64,000 nt of DNA from Allodiplogaster sudhausi (GCA_945643635.1 CALZFC010000252.1:2794501-2858500); one strand, 5' to 3'. Positions 15,901 to 29,422 are shown, numbered from the stretch's first letter. A program made the numbers and translations. Notes: generated from the sequence alone by a model not told the origin.

Positions 15901-18228
15901 AAAAGAACAAGAAAGAAATGAGCAACCTCTCCTTCGATGAAGAACTGCACCAGATCGAGAATGCGGCGAGCACACTCCTCGCGTGAGTTGGACGAGACTT
16001 GGAAGACTTTGGTGTTCAGGAACTCGCCGGCAGCCACGGCCAGGGCGCGCTGGTTAGCGTACACTTGCTCGTAGACGGGAACGCAGTCCTTCACTGTCAG
16101 CAGAGATGGGAAGAGTCTCAAAGAGATCTTTCAATCTAAGAAGCATTCGCAACGATGATTCAGCCTACCGATAAATGTTAGTGATAAGATGGCAGGCCTT
16201 GATGGCCACGTCGCTCTCTCGATCCATCACCATAGTCACCAAGCGGTCCTTGAATTTGTGAGTGAAGAGTTCGAGCTTGGCGGAGAAATCAGATCGATTG
16301 TAGAGAGGAAGAAGGGTAGTCAAACACTTTCCACGCACTTCTGGAACCTGCAACAACATCTTTTTTTAATTTAAATATTACATCTATAAAATAAAGGTTG
16401 AACCTTATCATGAAGAGACCATCCAATGTACTTGAGATAAGAATCTTCGAGAAAGAAGTCGGGGTAGACATCGACCCAGTTCCCGAGTTCCTGGATGCAC
16501 AGAGAACGGATGTCCGGAAGAACATCACGGTATCTGTGCACGAAGACACTCTTGAAGATGAACTGCAGCATCTGACGGACATCCTCCGTCCGCTCCTCGA
16601 TCTGCAAGGATGAATCATTCAATACGACAAACGAATGATTCTTGGATGGATGGCGAGGATGCAAACCTCGGCCTTCTTCTGAATGAGCGCACTGAGCTTC
16701 TCACTCGTGGCCTTTTGTTGTTCCACCTTCGATTTCTCAGCCTGGACCTGCTTCTGGTTTCGGTCTTTCAACAATGTCAACTCGATCGTCACGTCCACGA
16801 GAGCAGACGAGATCTTCATCGCTGAAGTTAATTGTGATTTTGAATCAGATCAGACAAAGCGATTTAATGACAATTCTTAAAGTTTTATAAATGATAACAG
16901 GACAAAGATACTTTTAGCAACCAAATATGAAAAACAAGCAATCGAAAATAGCAAAAGAACCTGCAAATGTAGAAGTGTGACGGAAAGCGCGGACTTGGCT
17001 GTCAGCCAAGCCAGTGAGAAGCTGAATGACTGAATCCATCATCCGCTGATCGAAGATAATTCCAGACTTGCACTTGCCAACAAGCAGCTGAAATAAGTAC
17101 CTTTCAATTGTTTTTAATGATGATGCAGCGCAACAACTGGTCTTAAAAATTCCGCGCAAACAGCTACAACAGTAGTAAATAAGTGAAGATGTTACCATGA
17201 GCATATCTGCAAAGTTGGCCCGAAATTTCTTGTACTGAGGACCGGACATGACTAGTGGGTAATCACCACTTTCTTCATCAAAATCCTCAGTCATGCGGCG
17301 AATTATATCTCTGGAATTTAGCGGGTGTTAATTAATTTATAAAGTCCATGCAGAAATCTATTATGGGTATGTCACAGAAAAGCGAACTTGTATTCCATGG
17401 TCGCCAGCATTTGACTGTCCAACATTCCCTTGCAGCCACACGCAGAGATGAAGAATTGTTGCAAGGCTATCAGAGCCTTGTCCGAGTCATTCTCGTAAGC
17501 ACTCACCCATTCATCGATTGCTGCCTTAAAAATGCCCATAACTGTCACTTTAAAAAAGGTCAAAACAAAGATCGGGTAAAAATGTTAATACAGTGATACG
17601 TCAAGATGAAAAAAAAACAAGAATCAATCGGCAGGTCAACCTCAAGATTACGGCCATTCTTAACAGCTCCGAAGAGGCCTCTGTCCTCAGTGTCACTGCC
17701 CGGAGGACGTCTCAGTCCTCCTCGACCTCCTCTCCCAGACGTCCCGCTTCCACGGGGACGGCCACGCTTTGCAGGCTTAAAGGTAATAAACAGTTTCACG
17801 ACACATCACAATTAATCTCATTTCTCTCCGGCAAAAACAAGCCGACAACGCATACAGTAATACTGAATTCGGATGCGGTGCCATCCTCGTGGACTACGCG
17901 TCTCTTCCTGCCTCGCACGCTTGCAGAGGGAGAGCGGAAAACCACGTCGTCATGAACTTCTTCTCTAAAACAAAACACAAATCGCATGCTCTTACTCGCA
18001 CAAAAGCGGCCTCTTCATCAAACACGATATGAACCCTTGCCATAGAAAAAGACTGAACCGTGCTTACACATGTCTGACGCCAGTTCCCGAAGAATTCAAC
18101 TCAGCGTAATTGACCTTCGGACCTCCGCGCGTGTTCATCCGAGTCGGAGAATGCGATTCATCACTCGCAGAGGATTCCATCTCTTCCAGAAAGAAATTCT
18201 TATCACGATTCTTGGATTGCAGTGACAT
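13000..18228 (-). CDS. STAG: Cohesin subunit STAG/SCC3 (stromal antigen)
   Basis: STAG is the HEAT-repeat subunit that binds the kleisin RAD21 and DNA in the cohesin ring. Twenty-three exons join in phase from ATG 18226-18228 to TGA 13000-13002, giving about 1103 residues, near the family length. After a short disordered N-terminus and a KRGRPRG hook-like motif come hallmark STAG segments: [87 protein letters not shown] and [10 protein letters not shown]. Near the C-terminus are [44 protein letters not shown] and an RG-rich tail. Intron 12 (15329-15253) and a 57-nt intron (13891-13835) need GC donors. Two introns (ending just before 16116 and 15112 in transcript sense) use TTTGAG acceptors. 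The gene is divergent from DDX39B and convergent with the coiled-coil gene. Confidence 0.95.
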
Positions 18229-18565
18229 TTCGTTCTAAGCTACTACAATACATGCTATGCACAAAGGAAACAATTGACTGTAACAGTCGAACTCATTAAT
18301 AGGCGAAGAACTAGCATATAAACATCTTTAACAAAATAATAAAACACGAAATAAAATAACAAATTCAAATTCCGCGCATTTGGAGTTTTGCCAGAGTTTG
18401 AATTAGAAATCGCGTAGAGACCATCGAACCGCTATCGCGTGAAAGTGCAATGAAATTTTGTGCGTTGCGGCTTTCACGGGGCTCGCAATTTTCAAATGTC
18501 TGAAGCTCTGCTTTCGTAATTTCAGCTTATTATTTGTGACGAAGGAGGTGTGATTCTTTAGAGAC
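18229..18565. promoter_or_regulatory. Shared divergent promoter region, STAG / DDX39B
   Basis: Only 337 bp separate the two divergent start codons, so both promoters must lie here or overlap the 5' ends. A TTCCGCGC motif (about 18371-18378) is E2F-like, which would suit a cohesin gene, but a single match is weak. TTCTTTAG just before the DDX39B ATG looks like a 3' splice or trans-splice acceptor. Confidence 0.45.
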
Positions 18566-20824
<2,259 letters not shown>

Positions 20825-21124
20825 GGAAACATCTCCAAGTCCTAATCAACGTTCTCCTCCTTATCTACGTTGTTGATTAATATTGTTTGGAACAGTTATT
20901 CTTGTATCTCTTCGCATGTTTTGCTGTTGCTTCTCAACTTCTATATGCAGTCTATCCATGTTTTCCTTCTCAATGGTCTCATTATATTTATAAAAGTGTT
21001 GTATTACATCTTCCATGGTATTTATTACTCACAAATTTAATTAATTTCTCGTGAATTTTTTATTTTATAAACGAAAGGCGGTGGTATATGTTTCTTGCAC
21101 AACAGAGAGGTTTGGGAAACCTTT

Positions 21125-21212
21125 GCGATTTTTATTTGGGATGGACCAGGAGTATTGTGAATGGGAAGGCGATTTTTATTTGGGATGGACCAGGAGTATT
21201 GTGAATGGGAAG
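21125..21212 (+). repeat. Two-copy 44-bp tandem duplication upstream of TMEM268
   Basis: A 44-bp segment beginning GCGATTTTTATTTGGGATGG is repeated perfectly head to tail (21125-21168 and 21169-21212), 80 bp before the TMEM268 start codon. The sequence is non-coding and the copies are identical, so the duplication is probably recent. Confidence 0.85.
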
Positions 21213-21291
21213 CTGTTGCAGGATGGTGGATAGGAAGGAGGGTTGGACGGAGTTTGGGGAGATAGAAAGCGGAGCTGCCCACGGCGGGCAG

Positions 21292-22796
21292 ATGTCGGTT
21301 ATCGTCCCTCCGATCAGTGAGATTGCCGCAGGTACGGGCTAGGGAGTCAGAAGGGATGATATTTCAAACAGCAGGCAAGCATTAACTGTCCAGATCCAGC
21401 CAAGCTCGCAGTGCGCCATGTGGTGGGTGGCCCCGCCGTCCCTGCCAGGGACGGTCCACAGGACAAGGAAAAGGAACTTTTCAGTGGGTATCTGATGACA
21501 TTTTATCTGTCCACTTTTTACAACTGCGGAAAAGTAATTGTGTGTGAGTTACAGAGAATGGGAAGACGATCGTGAGTGTCTGGCCTGAGAATACTAGTTG
21601 TGCGTGGGTGTTGCCCCCTCGGTACAATCCCTACTCGATGCCCTCCATCCTCGCTTCTCAAGGCATTCAGGTTCTGTCCTTGGGAGTACCGACTGGACCG
21701 TTTGTTTTCGTATTCTTGTAGATGCTGCCCGATGACTACGTGACTGCTCTCGAGTTGATCACCAATGACTACCGTTTCCGATCGTTCGTTCTCTTCATTC
21801 TTCGTTTATGCTTCTTCTTCCTCTTGCAGATACTCTTCTTTGTATGGCCGTTTGCTTGCTCTTTGGATGACATTCTGCCTGGTTCTTCTTCTCATCGTTC
21901 TCTTCGCGAATCCCCAGGGAGGCGTGCCTGTCCTTGTTTTCTGCTTCACTTGGTGCGTCGTCGTCCTCATTGGCATTCTTATTTGCTGCGTCCTTCGCAA
22001 GCAGGTCATTCTTCTTTTTCTTCATACTTCACCCTTGTATTCCTTACATGTTCTTTGCTCTTCTTCGTTGGTAACCATTGCTGATATCTTTCTGTACTTC
22101 TCCTATATGAACACAACAATATGAATGTTGTAGATTCGAGTTGGGATGCGCCACGCTGTCCAGTCTGCGAATAAGATTCTTCTCAAGCACAATGTCGTCG
22201 CGGGAGTTGAAGATCGTGGCCAGATCTCCTGCCACAAAGTCGTCGTTAGTTTCTTTCATTTGTCTTGTGGTTTTCCAAATTTACGAACTTAAACTTTCCA
22301 AGAATCGGCTTTTTTTTTTTTAAATATATGACATGAAATTGCGCTTCAGATTCACCTTTTCTACTTCGACGTTGCAAACTGCCAACGTGAAATCGAGCGG
22401 CAACTCAGAATCCGCGATACCGGAGGAGCGGTTCTGGCTGGAGATTCAATGAGCGCGGAGAACGGAGCACGTGTGGATGTGGCGGAGCAGGCCAGGCAGC
22501 TCATCCTGAAGTACAGCCAGGGATACGTCAAGGACAGCTGCCGGGTACTCCAGGCATTCTTTTCCTTCTCCGTATGGTCAAAAAGAAAGAACTTAACAGA
22601 AATCCGTTGCTTGCTCAGCGACGTCGTTAATCTCTTATGTGCCAAAGTGAAGTGTTTGATGGAACTGTAAATACTCTTCTAATTTCAGAACCGAATAATC
22701 TTCCCAACTCGTCCCAGTCTTGGCGTCAGCGAATTTGCTCCCCTCCACTGCGAGAAGAAATACTGCTTCTGCCAGTACATCGAGAAGGCTAGTTGA
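21292..22796 (+). CDS. TMEM268: TMEM268-like two-pass membrane protein
   Basis: This is a poorly characterised membrane protein family, implicated in mammals in integrin turnover. Eight exons (21292-21331, 21394-21483, 21555-21670, 21722-21783, 21830-22004, 22134-22244, 22350-22544 and 22689-22796) join in phase into about 298 residues. After a soluble N-terminus containing a GIQ-M-LPDDYVTAL segment come two transmembrane helices (LALWMTFCLVLLLIVLFA and VLVFCFTWCVVVLIGILI). A cytosolic part follows with ANKILLKHNVVAGVEDRG, IHLFYFDVANC, EQARQLILKYSQGYVKDS and a Cys-rich end CEKKYCFCQYIEKAS. This order matches vertebrate TMEM268 as I recall it, including the terminal CPC-Q-IE motif. The start ATG directly follows CGGGCAG. 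It lies close behind DDX39B (467 bp) on the same strand. Confidence 0.8.
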
Positions 22797-23467
22797 CAGG
22801 ACAGCTCCACTTCTCTCACCTCTACAAAAGCTTCTTTTTAGCAACACTTCAACCGCCGCCCAAGGAAGTGGTATGAACGTTTCGTTTAATTTCGGACACG
22901 GCCGGCGTTTAATCCGGTGGCTATGAAATGGCCAACTCGCTCTACTAAATGATACCCTGTCTACTAACGGATACTTAATTATGTAAATAGGTACTTATTG
23001 TTGGTGTTGGTTGCCTTATCTTATTCGATATCAACATAATAGTATGTATTTCGCATAATATTCGACGCGTAGGGATGGTAGACCAAGGTAATGAAGTTCC
23101 AAGTGCACTTAGCCCAACATCTGTAGATAATTTGAAATACTTACTGCTCATCATATCTTGTTACCCTGTTACGCTGCTCACATTCTAAACCAGTGACCTC
23201 TAGACAAGCATTCCGTTCGTTCTTTCGGTGTTCATATCTATGACAAGGCATTGTGATGATAAAGGTGGTTATGGTTACGGAACGCACTTATTACTTGTTT
23301 CTGGTGATGCATACGCCTCTGTAAACCGGTACATGTGATGAAATTACTGTTTGGTGTTATGTTTTTATATTTATTTTTTCTCTTTTTTAACGTCTGTTCT
23401 TGTTCTATTTATTTATTTTCAATTTGTTAATGCTCTTATTCGTAGAGAGTGGGTGGAGTGGCTTGGA
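22797..23467. other. Intergenic region upstream of OGG1
   Basis: There is no exon-like sequence. The segment is AT-rich with T-runs toward 23350-23420. ATTCGTAG at about 23438-23445 resembles an acceptor just before the OGG1 start and may mark a 5' UTR intron or trans-splice site. Confidence 0.5.
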
Positions 23468-26298
23468 ATGCCTCTCCTCCGAGTGGCTGCGACCGAACTT
23501 CAACTAGAAGCAGTGCTCCTGAACGGCCAGTCATTCAGGTGAGCCACCCCCTCATCTTTGCTCCCCTTCTCTCCTGCTCCGCGATGGCTGCTTTGGTTGC
23601 TGTTTGTGGATTGCCGGCATCTGGGAAGACTACTCTCTCTCGCCAACTGGAGAAGGAAGAACCTCGCTTCTCTCTCTTCCACTTCGATGATGTCGCCAGT
23701 CTAGCAGAAGAGTCGGAGAGAGAAAGGAGGAGGAGAGCGCAGAGAAAGATGAAGGAGAAGCTGAAGAGGGCGAAGAGCGAGGGGAGGCTGCTGCTACTCG
23801 ATGACATCTTCTACCTGAGAAGCATGCGCAGGCCGCTTGCCAGGGCGGCGCTTGCTGAATCCCTCCCTTTTTTCTGCGTCTTTGTTGAATGCGACGTGGA
23901 GAAGGCGATTCAACGGGATTCGGTCAGGGAAAAGGCCGTGGGGGAAAAGACCATTCGAAGAATTGCAGAGGAGATGGAGATACCGGAAGGAGAGGACGTT
24001 TTCATCTATCGAGGAGAAGAGGTGGAAGGGCTCATCACTTGGATTGAACAGAAGATTCAAGAGGGTGAAAAGGAAAGGAAGCCTCAGAAGGCGAAGACAG
24101 AGACTGCTGGAAAGGAAAATATCGTCAGCGGAAAGAAGGATGAAATGGAAGCAAGACTGAGAAGGGCGGTAGGGAGAATGATGAGAGGAGGGGAAGCGAA
24201 CGACGGCAAGAGAATGAGCAAGGCCAAGACGATGCTCTTGAGTGAAATGGAGAAAAGCCGAGGGACTGCGGATGAGGAGGAAATTGATGTCGCATTGCTT
24301 CGAATCTATCACTCTCTCTCTCTGAAGATGTTTGTTTTATCTTTTCTAAACTTTGAATAGTTATGTGATATAGGATGTTTATCTAATAATTGCAGATGGG
24401 TTAACTGGAAGCGGAAGCCAGGCAGCTTTGTGGGAGTTGCGCGCAGTCGACTCTGGGTCCTGAAGCGGAAAGATGAGGGCACGATTGAGTATTCGGTAGT
24501 GGGAAGACTCTCCGACGGGAAAGCAACGTGTTCTGACGATGAGACATTACGACATTACTTGCAGGTTTCGGTTCCAAATTCCTTTTCTTAGTATTGTGTC
24601 ATATCTATTGAAACCTGTGTTTTAATTAAGCTTGAAGTGTCGCTTGAAAAGTTGTATTCTGAATGGAGCAAGAACGAATTTGTTGTGAAACTGCTCGGCG
24701 GGAATACCAAGTTGAAAGGCAAGTGATTGGGTTGACGACATGACATAAATATGAATTCCCTTTGTTTTGTAGGAATACGAATACTTGCCCAGCCACCACT
24801 GGAGACTACTTTTGCTTTTATCTGTTCTGCCAATAACAATATCAAACGGATATCTCGTAAGGCCCGATTATAAATCATCTTTTTCTACGTAATTTTGAAT
24901 TCTTACCACCGTTTCTTATTTAAGAATCTTTAGAGATGGTGAATCGTCTTGCGGAGTTGTACGGTAGCCGTCTCGTGGCCATTCCTGAGCACTCGTCAAC
25001 CTTCGCTTCCATTCAAGAAGACCACCCCGAACTCGTCTTCGACTTCCCTTCGCTGGATCAGATGAATACTCATGGAATGGAAGACCAGCTCCGCAAAATG
25101 GCTTTTGGCTACCGCGCAGCGTATGTCAGGTGCGCGTCTTTTAAGCGATGTGAGTATCATTAGTCTGGGCAAAAAAGGCAGGTCCGAAATGGATCACCCA
25201 CACTGTTGTGCGTCTTAGTTAGGCACTACCCAAATACAGATTTTGATCGAAAAACACTTTCCTACATTATCCTACCTTCCTTTTTGATTATTGCTATTGT
25301 TTACGCCTCTGCATTCAGGAAGACGGTTGAACAGTTGAGGGCTCTCGGAGGAGAAGAGAAGCTCGAGCAGATCAGCAGGCTAAGCGAGGAGGAAGTTGTC
25401 CACTTCCTACGACAACTCAGCGGTGTTGGGCCCAAGGTGAGAAAGTTGGTTAAGAGTGAGAGTGAAGTAGAGTTAGAGATGATTTGAGAAGAGTCGAATG
25501 AGGGGATGAAGCTCGCTGTGAAAAGATTAAACTTGGAGAGAACGAAAGATAGAAGAAGTGCTTGAGGTGGCGGACTGCATCCGCCTGATGTCCCTCGGCC
25601 ACTCCCACGTCGTTCCTATCGACACTCACATGTGGAATGTCACCAGACGACACTTCTTGACCGACCTGCCGGAGAAGTCGCAGCCGGCCCGTCATCCCTC
25701 CATTGGTCCGTTTTTCTTTTCGTTTATTTATACCCTGCTTATTCAATAGGTTATAACGTATGCGAAGTGTGCATTGTTTGCATTGAATTAATCATTTCCT
25801 GCATCCCTTTCTTCATATCAAAACTTTCTGTTGTGCAGAGTCCATCTTGTGTTGTAACATGTTGTAATAGAAGAATGCGCAATTATATTATATGCTTTAG
25901 TCATAGTGAAAAGTTAGCAAAAATATATTTTGTTGTTAGATAAGGAGGTTTTCTTTGCATTCTTCAAGATTATTATTTTCTGCTATTGAGTCATGACTCC
26001 GCCTTTCTCCTAAGAGTCTTCTCTTCTTCTCTGGTCCCCATATGTTCCCCCTCTCCTTACACTCTCTAATCCCTTTCATTTCTCAGCTGCTTTCTACACG
26101 GAGGAGTTTGGCCGATTTGCCGGGTGGACCCAGGCGATTCTCTTCAATTCGCAGTTGGCAGAAAATACGAGAAGAGATAAGGAAAAGGAGAATCGAAGAA
26201 ATGAAGAAGAAAGCGAAGAGAAGATTGCACATACCAAAGAGCGTCAACTCTTGGAGAGAGTTCCTAAAAAGAGGCCGAGAAAGACAACCACCAGGTGA
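23468..26298 (+). CDS. OGG1: 8-oxoguanine DNA glycosylase/AP lyase OGG1
   Basis: OGG1 excises 8-oxoG opposite C and nicks the AP site in base-excision repair. Eight exons join in phase: 23468-23538, 24396-24564, 24631-24718, 24773-24856, 24934-25129, 25319-25436, 25567-25705 and 26087-26298. They encode about 358 residues. Exon 1 supplies ELQLEAVLLNGQSF and exon 2 starts at the following RW, rebuilding the GQSFRW motif of the N-terminal domain. FAFICSANNNIKRI, FGYRAAYV and the helix-hairpin-helix GVGPKVADCI follow; the catalytic Lys is the last codon of exon 6. PIDTHMW carries the catalytic Asp (25621-25623), then FGRFAGWTQAILF. The tail is Lys/Arg/Glu-rich. No mitochondrial presequence is evident. 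Intron 3 is GC-AG (donor AAAG|GCAAGT) and intron 6 ends CTTGAG. Intron 1 (857 nt) contains the PSTK gene. Confidence 0.95.
23584..24360 (+). CDS. PSTK: Phosphoseryl-tRNA(Sec) kinase, nested in OGG1 intron 1
   Basis: PSTK phosphorylates Ser-tRNA(Sec), the step before SepSecS makes selenocysteinyl-tRNA. A single uninterrupted frame of 258 codons runs from ATG 23584 (context CCGCGATGG) to TAG 24358-24360. It starts with VAVCGLPASGKTTLSRQLE, a Walker A P-loop. FHFDDV, LLLLDDIFYLRSMRRPLAR (the conserved DD-FY-SMR signature) and FFCVFVECDVEKAIQRD follow. The C-terminal LRRAVGRMM segment resembles the vertebrate PSTK C-terminal helix. It is shorter than human PSTK (about 348 residues), mainly through missing loops. 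The ORF lies wholly within the first OGG1 intron, same strand, 45 nt past the donor and 35 nt before the acceptor, so it is probably expressed from OGG1 transcripts that retain that intron, or from its own or trans-spliced 5' end. Confidence 0.88.
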   Translation: MAALVAVCGLPASGKTTLSRQLEKEEPRFSLFHFDDVASLAEESERERRRRAQRKMKEKLKRAKSEGRLLLLDDIFYLRSMRRPLARAALAESLPFFCVFVECDVEKAIQRDSVREKAVGEKTIRRIAEEMEIPEGEDVFIYRGEEVEGLITWIEQKIQEGEKERKPQKAKTETAGKENIVSGKKDEMEARLRRAVGRMMRGGEANDGKRMSKAKTMLLSEMEKSRGTADEEEIDVALLRIYHSLSLKMFVLSFLNFE

Positions 26299-26989
26299 CT
26301 TCTCAGTTGTTCCTTTGCCATGATCAAGCGACCTCTGCCTCTCCCCTCCTATTCCATCAAACTCTTCCCCCTTCTCTTCCCATGGGATGGTCATCTCCTT
26401 ACAATTAGTTGGTAACCATGATTCGTTTCTTCATGATTTAGCTCTTTGCCATGTTTACACCCAGTTGCATTTTGAGGATCCTATTGCATCGGCTTCTTCG
26501 CCTACACGTTTGCCCAGCAGACAATGAATAAAATTGTCTGGACTCTTAAAGCGTCGCTTATATGGCCCACGTTTTCTTATTCCACGGTGCTTTTTATGTT
26601 TCCACACAGTTGTCTTTTTGGATTTCTTGCCTCTGTTTCTTCGTCTACCAAATGATGAATATATTTTTATTCATTGTCTGGGCAATTAAAGCACAGTTTA
26701 TAATGCCTGATTTATTCGTACTCTACGGCTCTGTCATCTTTGCAGCCAATTGTCTCAGAATGTGAAATGGGAGAAAACCTTTCACTTTTCGCTTATTTCT
26801 ATCTGTTCCAGATAGAATAGCTATTAGTTTATCTCATGTCATACTTGCTATCTCGGAGCTAGAAATTCACACCTCTTGAGTGAAATGATGTAGAATTCGA
26901 GGTGCCAAGGGAGCGTGGCTCAAGTTACACAGTTGTATCATGCATTATTCTACCATATTACATCCCTATTCACGCCCTCTTCTCTCTCC

Positions 26990-27020
<31 letters not shown>

Positions 27021-27083
27021 CCTCTCTCTCTCTCCCTCTCTCTTTCTCTCCCTCTCTCCCTCTCTCTCTCTCTCCCTCTCTCC

Positions 27084-27116
<33 letters not shown>

Positions 27117-27534
27117 GTGTTTTTAGTTCATCTCTATCCGACTTTCACCTGTGCAACTCTATCTTCTAATGTGATTGCAACATATCAGTTCGTTTCGCTC
27201 CCCCTTCATCACTTGTTACCTTTCCACCGCTCACTCTTCCCTCTGTTTAGCCAAATTCCATCCTTTTCTCATTTTCCTGTCTTTCTAACCTCGTTGTCTC
27301 TGGCTACTCTTCTGCTTAACAGATCGCCTTTCCTTGTGTCCTCCTGATTTACTTTTCGCCCCGTTCTTGATCCGTCTATCGAGATACTTTTTTGCTGCTC
27401 TCTTAAGCGTGATTATATTTGTTCATCTATTTTCAATCTCTTCAACATGATTCTTTTCCGATCGTAGGCTAAGAAAAGAATAAATGTATCATGTTTCCGT
27501 TGATCGGTTACGATTGATTACAGAGATACTAATA
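26299..27534. other. Intergenic region with large CT repeat
   Basis: No coding exon is supported. It holds the presumed OGG1 3' UTR, an imperfect local repetition of TTCTTCG/CTAC-type sequence around 26485-26660, and a CT/CCCT microsatellite at about 26985-27115. A pyrimidine-rich stretch then leads to ATTACAG at 27516-27522, a possible acceptor just before the next ATG. Confidence 0.55.
26985..27115 (+). repeat. (CT)n/(CCCT)n microsatellite
   Basis: About 130 bp consists almost entirely of CT dinucleotides with periodic CCCT and TTTCT interruptions. It is intergenic, on the coding strand of the downstream Ig-like gene. Confidence 0.95.
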
Positions 27535-28187
27535 ATGCTGAAATTCTTGATTGGCCTTGCTGTCCTCCACGTCGCTTATGGAGCTGTCGCCGTGTATCCC
27601 ATCAAGGTTCCATGGGTATATGAGTAGGATGATGACTGAGAAGTGAGTGTCTAGGTGGGTGAGAAGCTGACATTGAATCTGGGGACTGGAATCTCGACTT
27701 GGATCAGAGTGGGAGGGGACGGCGTCAAGCAGTTCACCAAGCACTGCGGCCCCACTGAGAAACACGTTCGCTGTGGTGGATGGGTCGACGTGGTCAATAT
27801 ATTTATTCTTATTTTATTTTTTGCTACTTATTTTTTGGAGAGGCAGAAGTTGTTCTCCGAGAGTTGTGCAGGAAGGTTGAGGTAGAAACGAGATGATTCT
27901 TTGTAGAGCTGCGAAGTGCGGAACAATTCTGGTGCATCCTTGCCAAGAAAGTTGTGTTTGTTTGCAGAACGGAAAGAAGCTTCCTGGAACTGTCTCAGTC
28001 TCTGAAGACGGGACGCTCACTATTGAAAAGGTTTTATGCGAATATCTAGGTTGTGTTAAAATAGAAGAATTAAATTATAAAATAAAGAGGTATCGTGGAA
28101 TACTGCTGTAAGAAGACGTTGATCGAACGACAGAGAGAGGAAAGGAAAGCGGGGGGAGAGAAAGAATCAGAGAGAGAAAAGAGAGAG

Positions 28188-28238
<51 letters not shown>

Positions 28239-28620
28239 AAAAATATTATTTACAGGTGACCGAAGCTGACTCCGGTGCGTATTCCTCTCCGGATGAGTTG
28301 GTCCGCACTGTGGACCATGGAAATGGCCGATTCTCTGCCGTCGCTCGTTCGCTCATCAATGTCCAGGCATGTTCCTGCTTATTTACTTCTATTTGTCTTC
28401 TTCTCCTGATACAGTTCCTCTGGAGAGAAAGGGAAAAGGTGAGATAAAGCGAGAGGGTGAGAGAGAAAGAAATAGAGAGAGAGCGCGGGAGAGAGAGAGA
28501 GGGAGAGAGAGGGAGAGAGAGAGAGAGAGAGAAGAAAAGGAGGTGGTACGAGCGTGTGAAGCGAGGAAGAGATGTTGGAAAAAGAGCAATTTGGAATAAG
28601 TTATGTAGAAATAGACAGAA

Positions 28621-28659
<39 letters not shown>

Positions 28660-28721
28660 CCAATGTACACGCATGAGGAATTCAATTGGAAATATTTTAA
28701 TTTCAGGTTTCGAAGTCGTGA
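27535..28721 (+). CDS. Small secreted Ig-like domain protein
   Basis: Exons 27535-27606, 27655-27789, 27968-28030, 28256-28366 and 28707-28721 join in phase into 131 residues. The first 20 residues (MLKFLIGLAVLHVAYGAVAV) form a signal peptide. The rest reads as one compact Ig-like beta domain: VGEKLTLNLGTG, STWIRV, a Cys pair (HCGPTEK and RCGGW), GTVSVSEDGTLTIEK and then VTEADSGAYSSPDE, the classic D-S-G-x-Y turn before the last strands. Lengths and motif order resemble small secreted Ig-like proteins found in nematodes, from memory and not checked. The last intron needs a GC donor (CAG|GCATGT, 28367); if it is not spliced, the protein would end instead about 26 residues into the intron. Function unknown; extracellular. 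Confidence 0.7.
28190..28236. repeat. (GATA)n-(GA)n microsatellite in intron 3 of the Ig-like gene
   Basis: Several GATA units grade into a pure GA run, located just before the ATTATTTACAG acceptor of the fourth exon. Confidence 0.9.
28445..28660. repeat. (GA)n microsatellites in the last intron of the Ig-like gene
   Basis: Two GA-rich blocks (about 28447-28535 and 28625-28658) make the intron almost purely purine on the coding strand, leaving only a short TTTTAATTTCAG pyrimidine tract at its 3' end. Confidence 0.9.
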
Positions 28722-29382
28722 AGTGGCAGAATTTCAATTGAATGGACAGTCACCCTGCTCGGAAATATTACGCTTTTTTATGTAACATTCGCAATAAACG
28801 TATACATTTGTCAAACAAACAAGAAGTTAAAGATCATTCTGGGGGCAGAGTAAGTTAGTTGCACGGCAAGTCAAAGATATTTAGAGAGCAGGAGTGTAGG
28901 AGGGAAGGAAAGGAGTGTAAGAAATAGAGAATATGAGAGAGCGACTGAGAGAGATTATGAAGAACGAAAGCGTAGAATAATAGTAGCGTGAATAGGAGCT
29001 AAAGAGAAAGGAAGAGAAACACGTGATAAGGGAGGCCGGTTAGAGAAGGGAAGGTGTAGCTCGTGCCATCGCACTCTTCCTTCTTTCTCTTGTCTAGGTT
29101 CGCCCTTTCCTCTCACTCTTTGTTTGTCTCTTCTCGCTCCGCTCAATCTCTCGGCGAGTCCAAATGTGAAGTGCTCTCAATCTGTTCTTGAACCCTTCCA
29201 CGGGATGCTACAGTTATCTCAAAAAAGATATTAAAAATGTTGGCTTTGGCAAAATGCTGTCCAAATTACTTATTTTATGACAGTGTAAGAATTGCTAGTT
29301 GCTCTCTTAGCCTCATTTTCTTTCTCACCTTCCCTAGCTTATTCGCTCGCTCATTCTTGTGCAAGGTTTATTTATCATCCTC

Positions 29383-29422
<40 letters not shown>

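Noticed and set aside
26985..27347. Long Ser/Leu frames across the CT tract
   Set aside because: Open in several frames at once because CT repeats cannot encode stops; a translation of a microsatellite.
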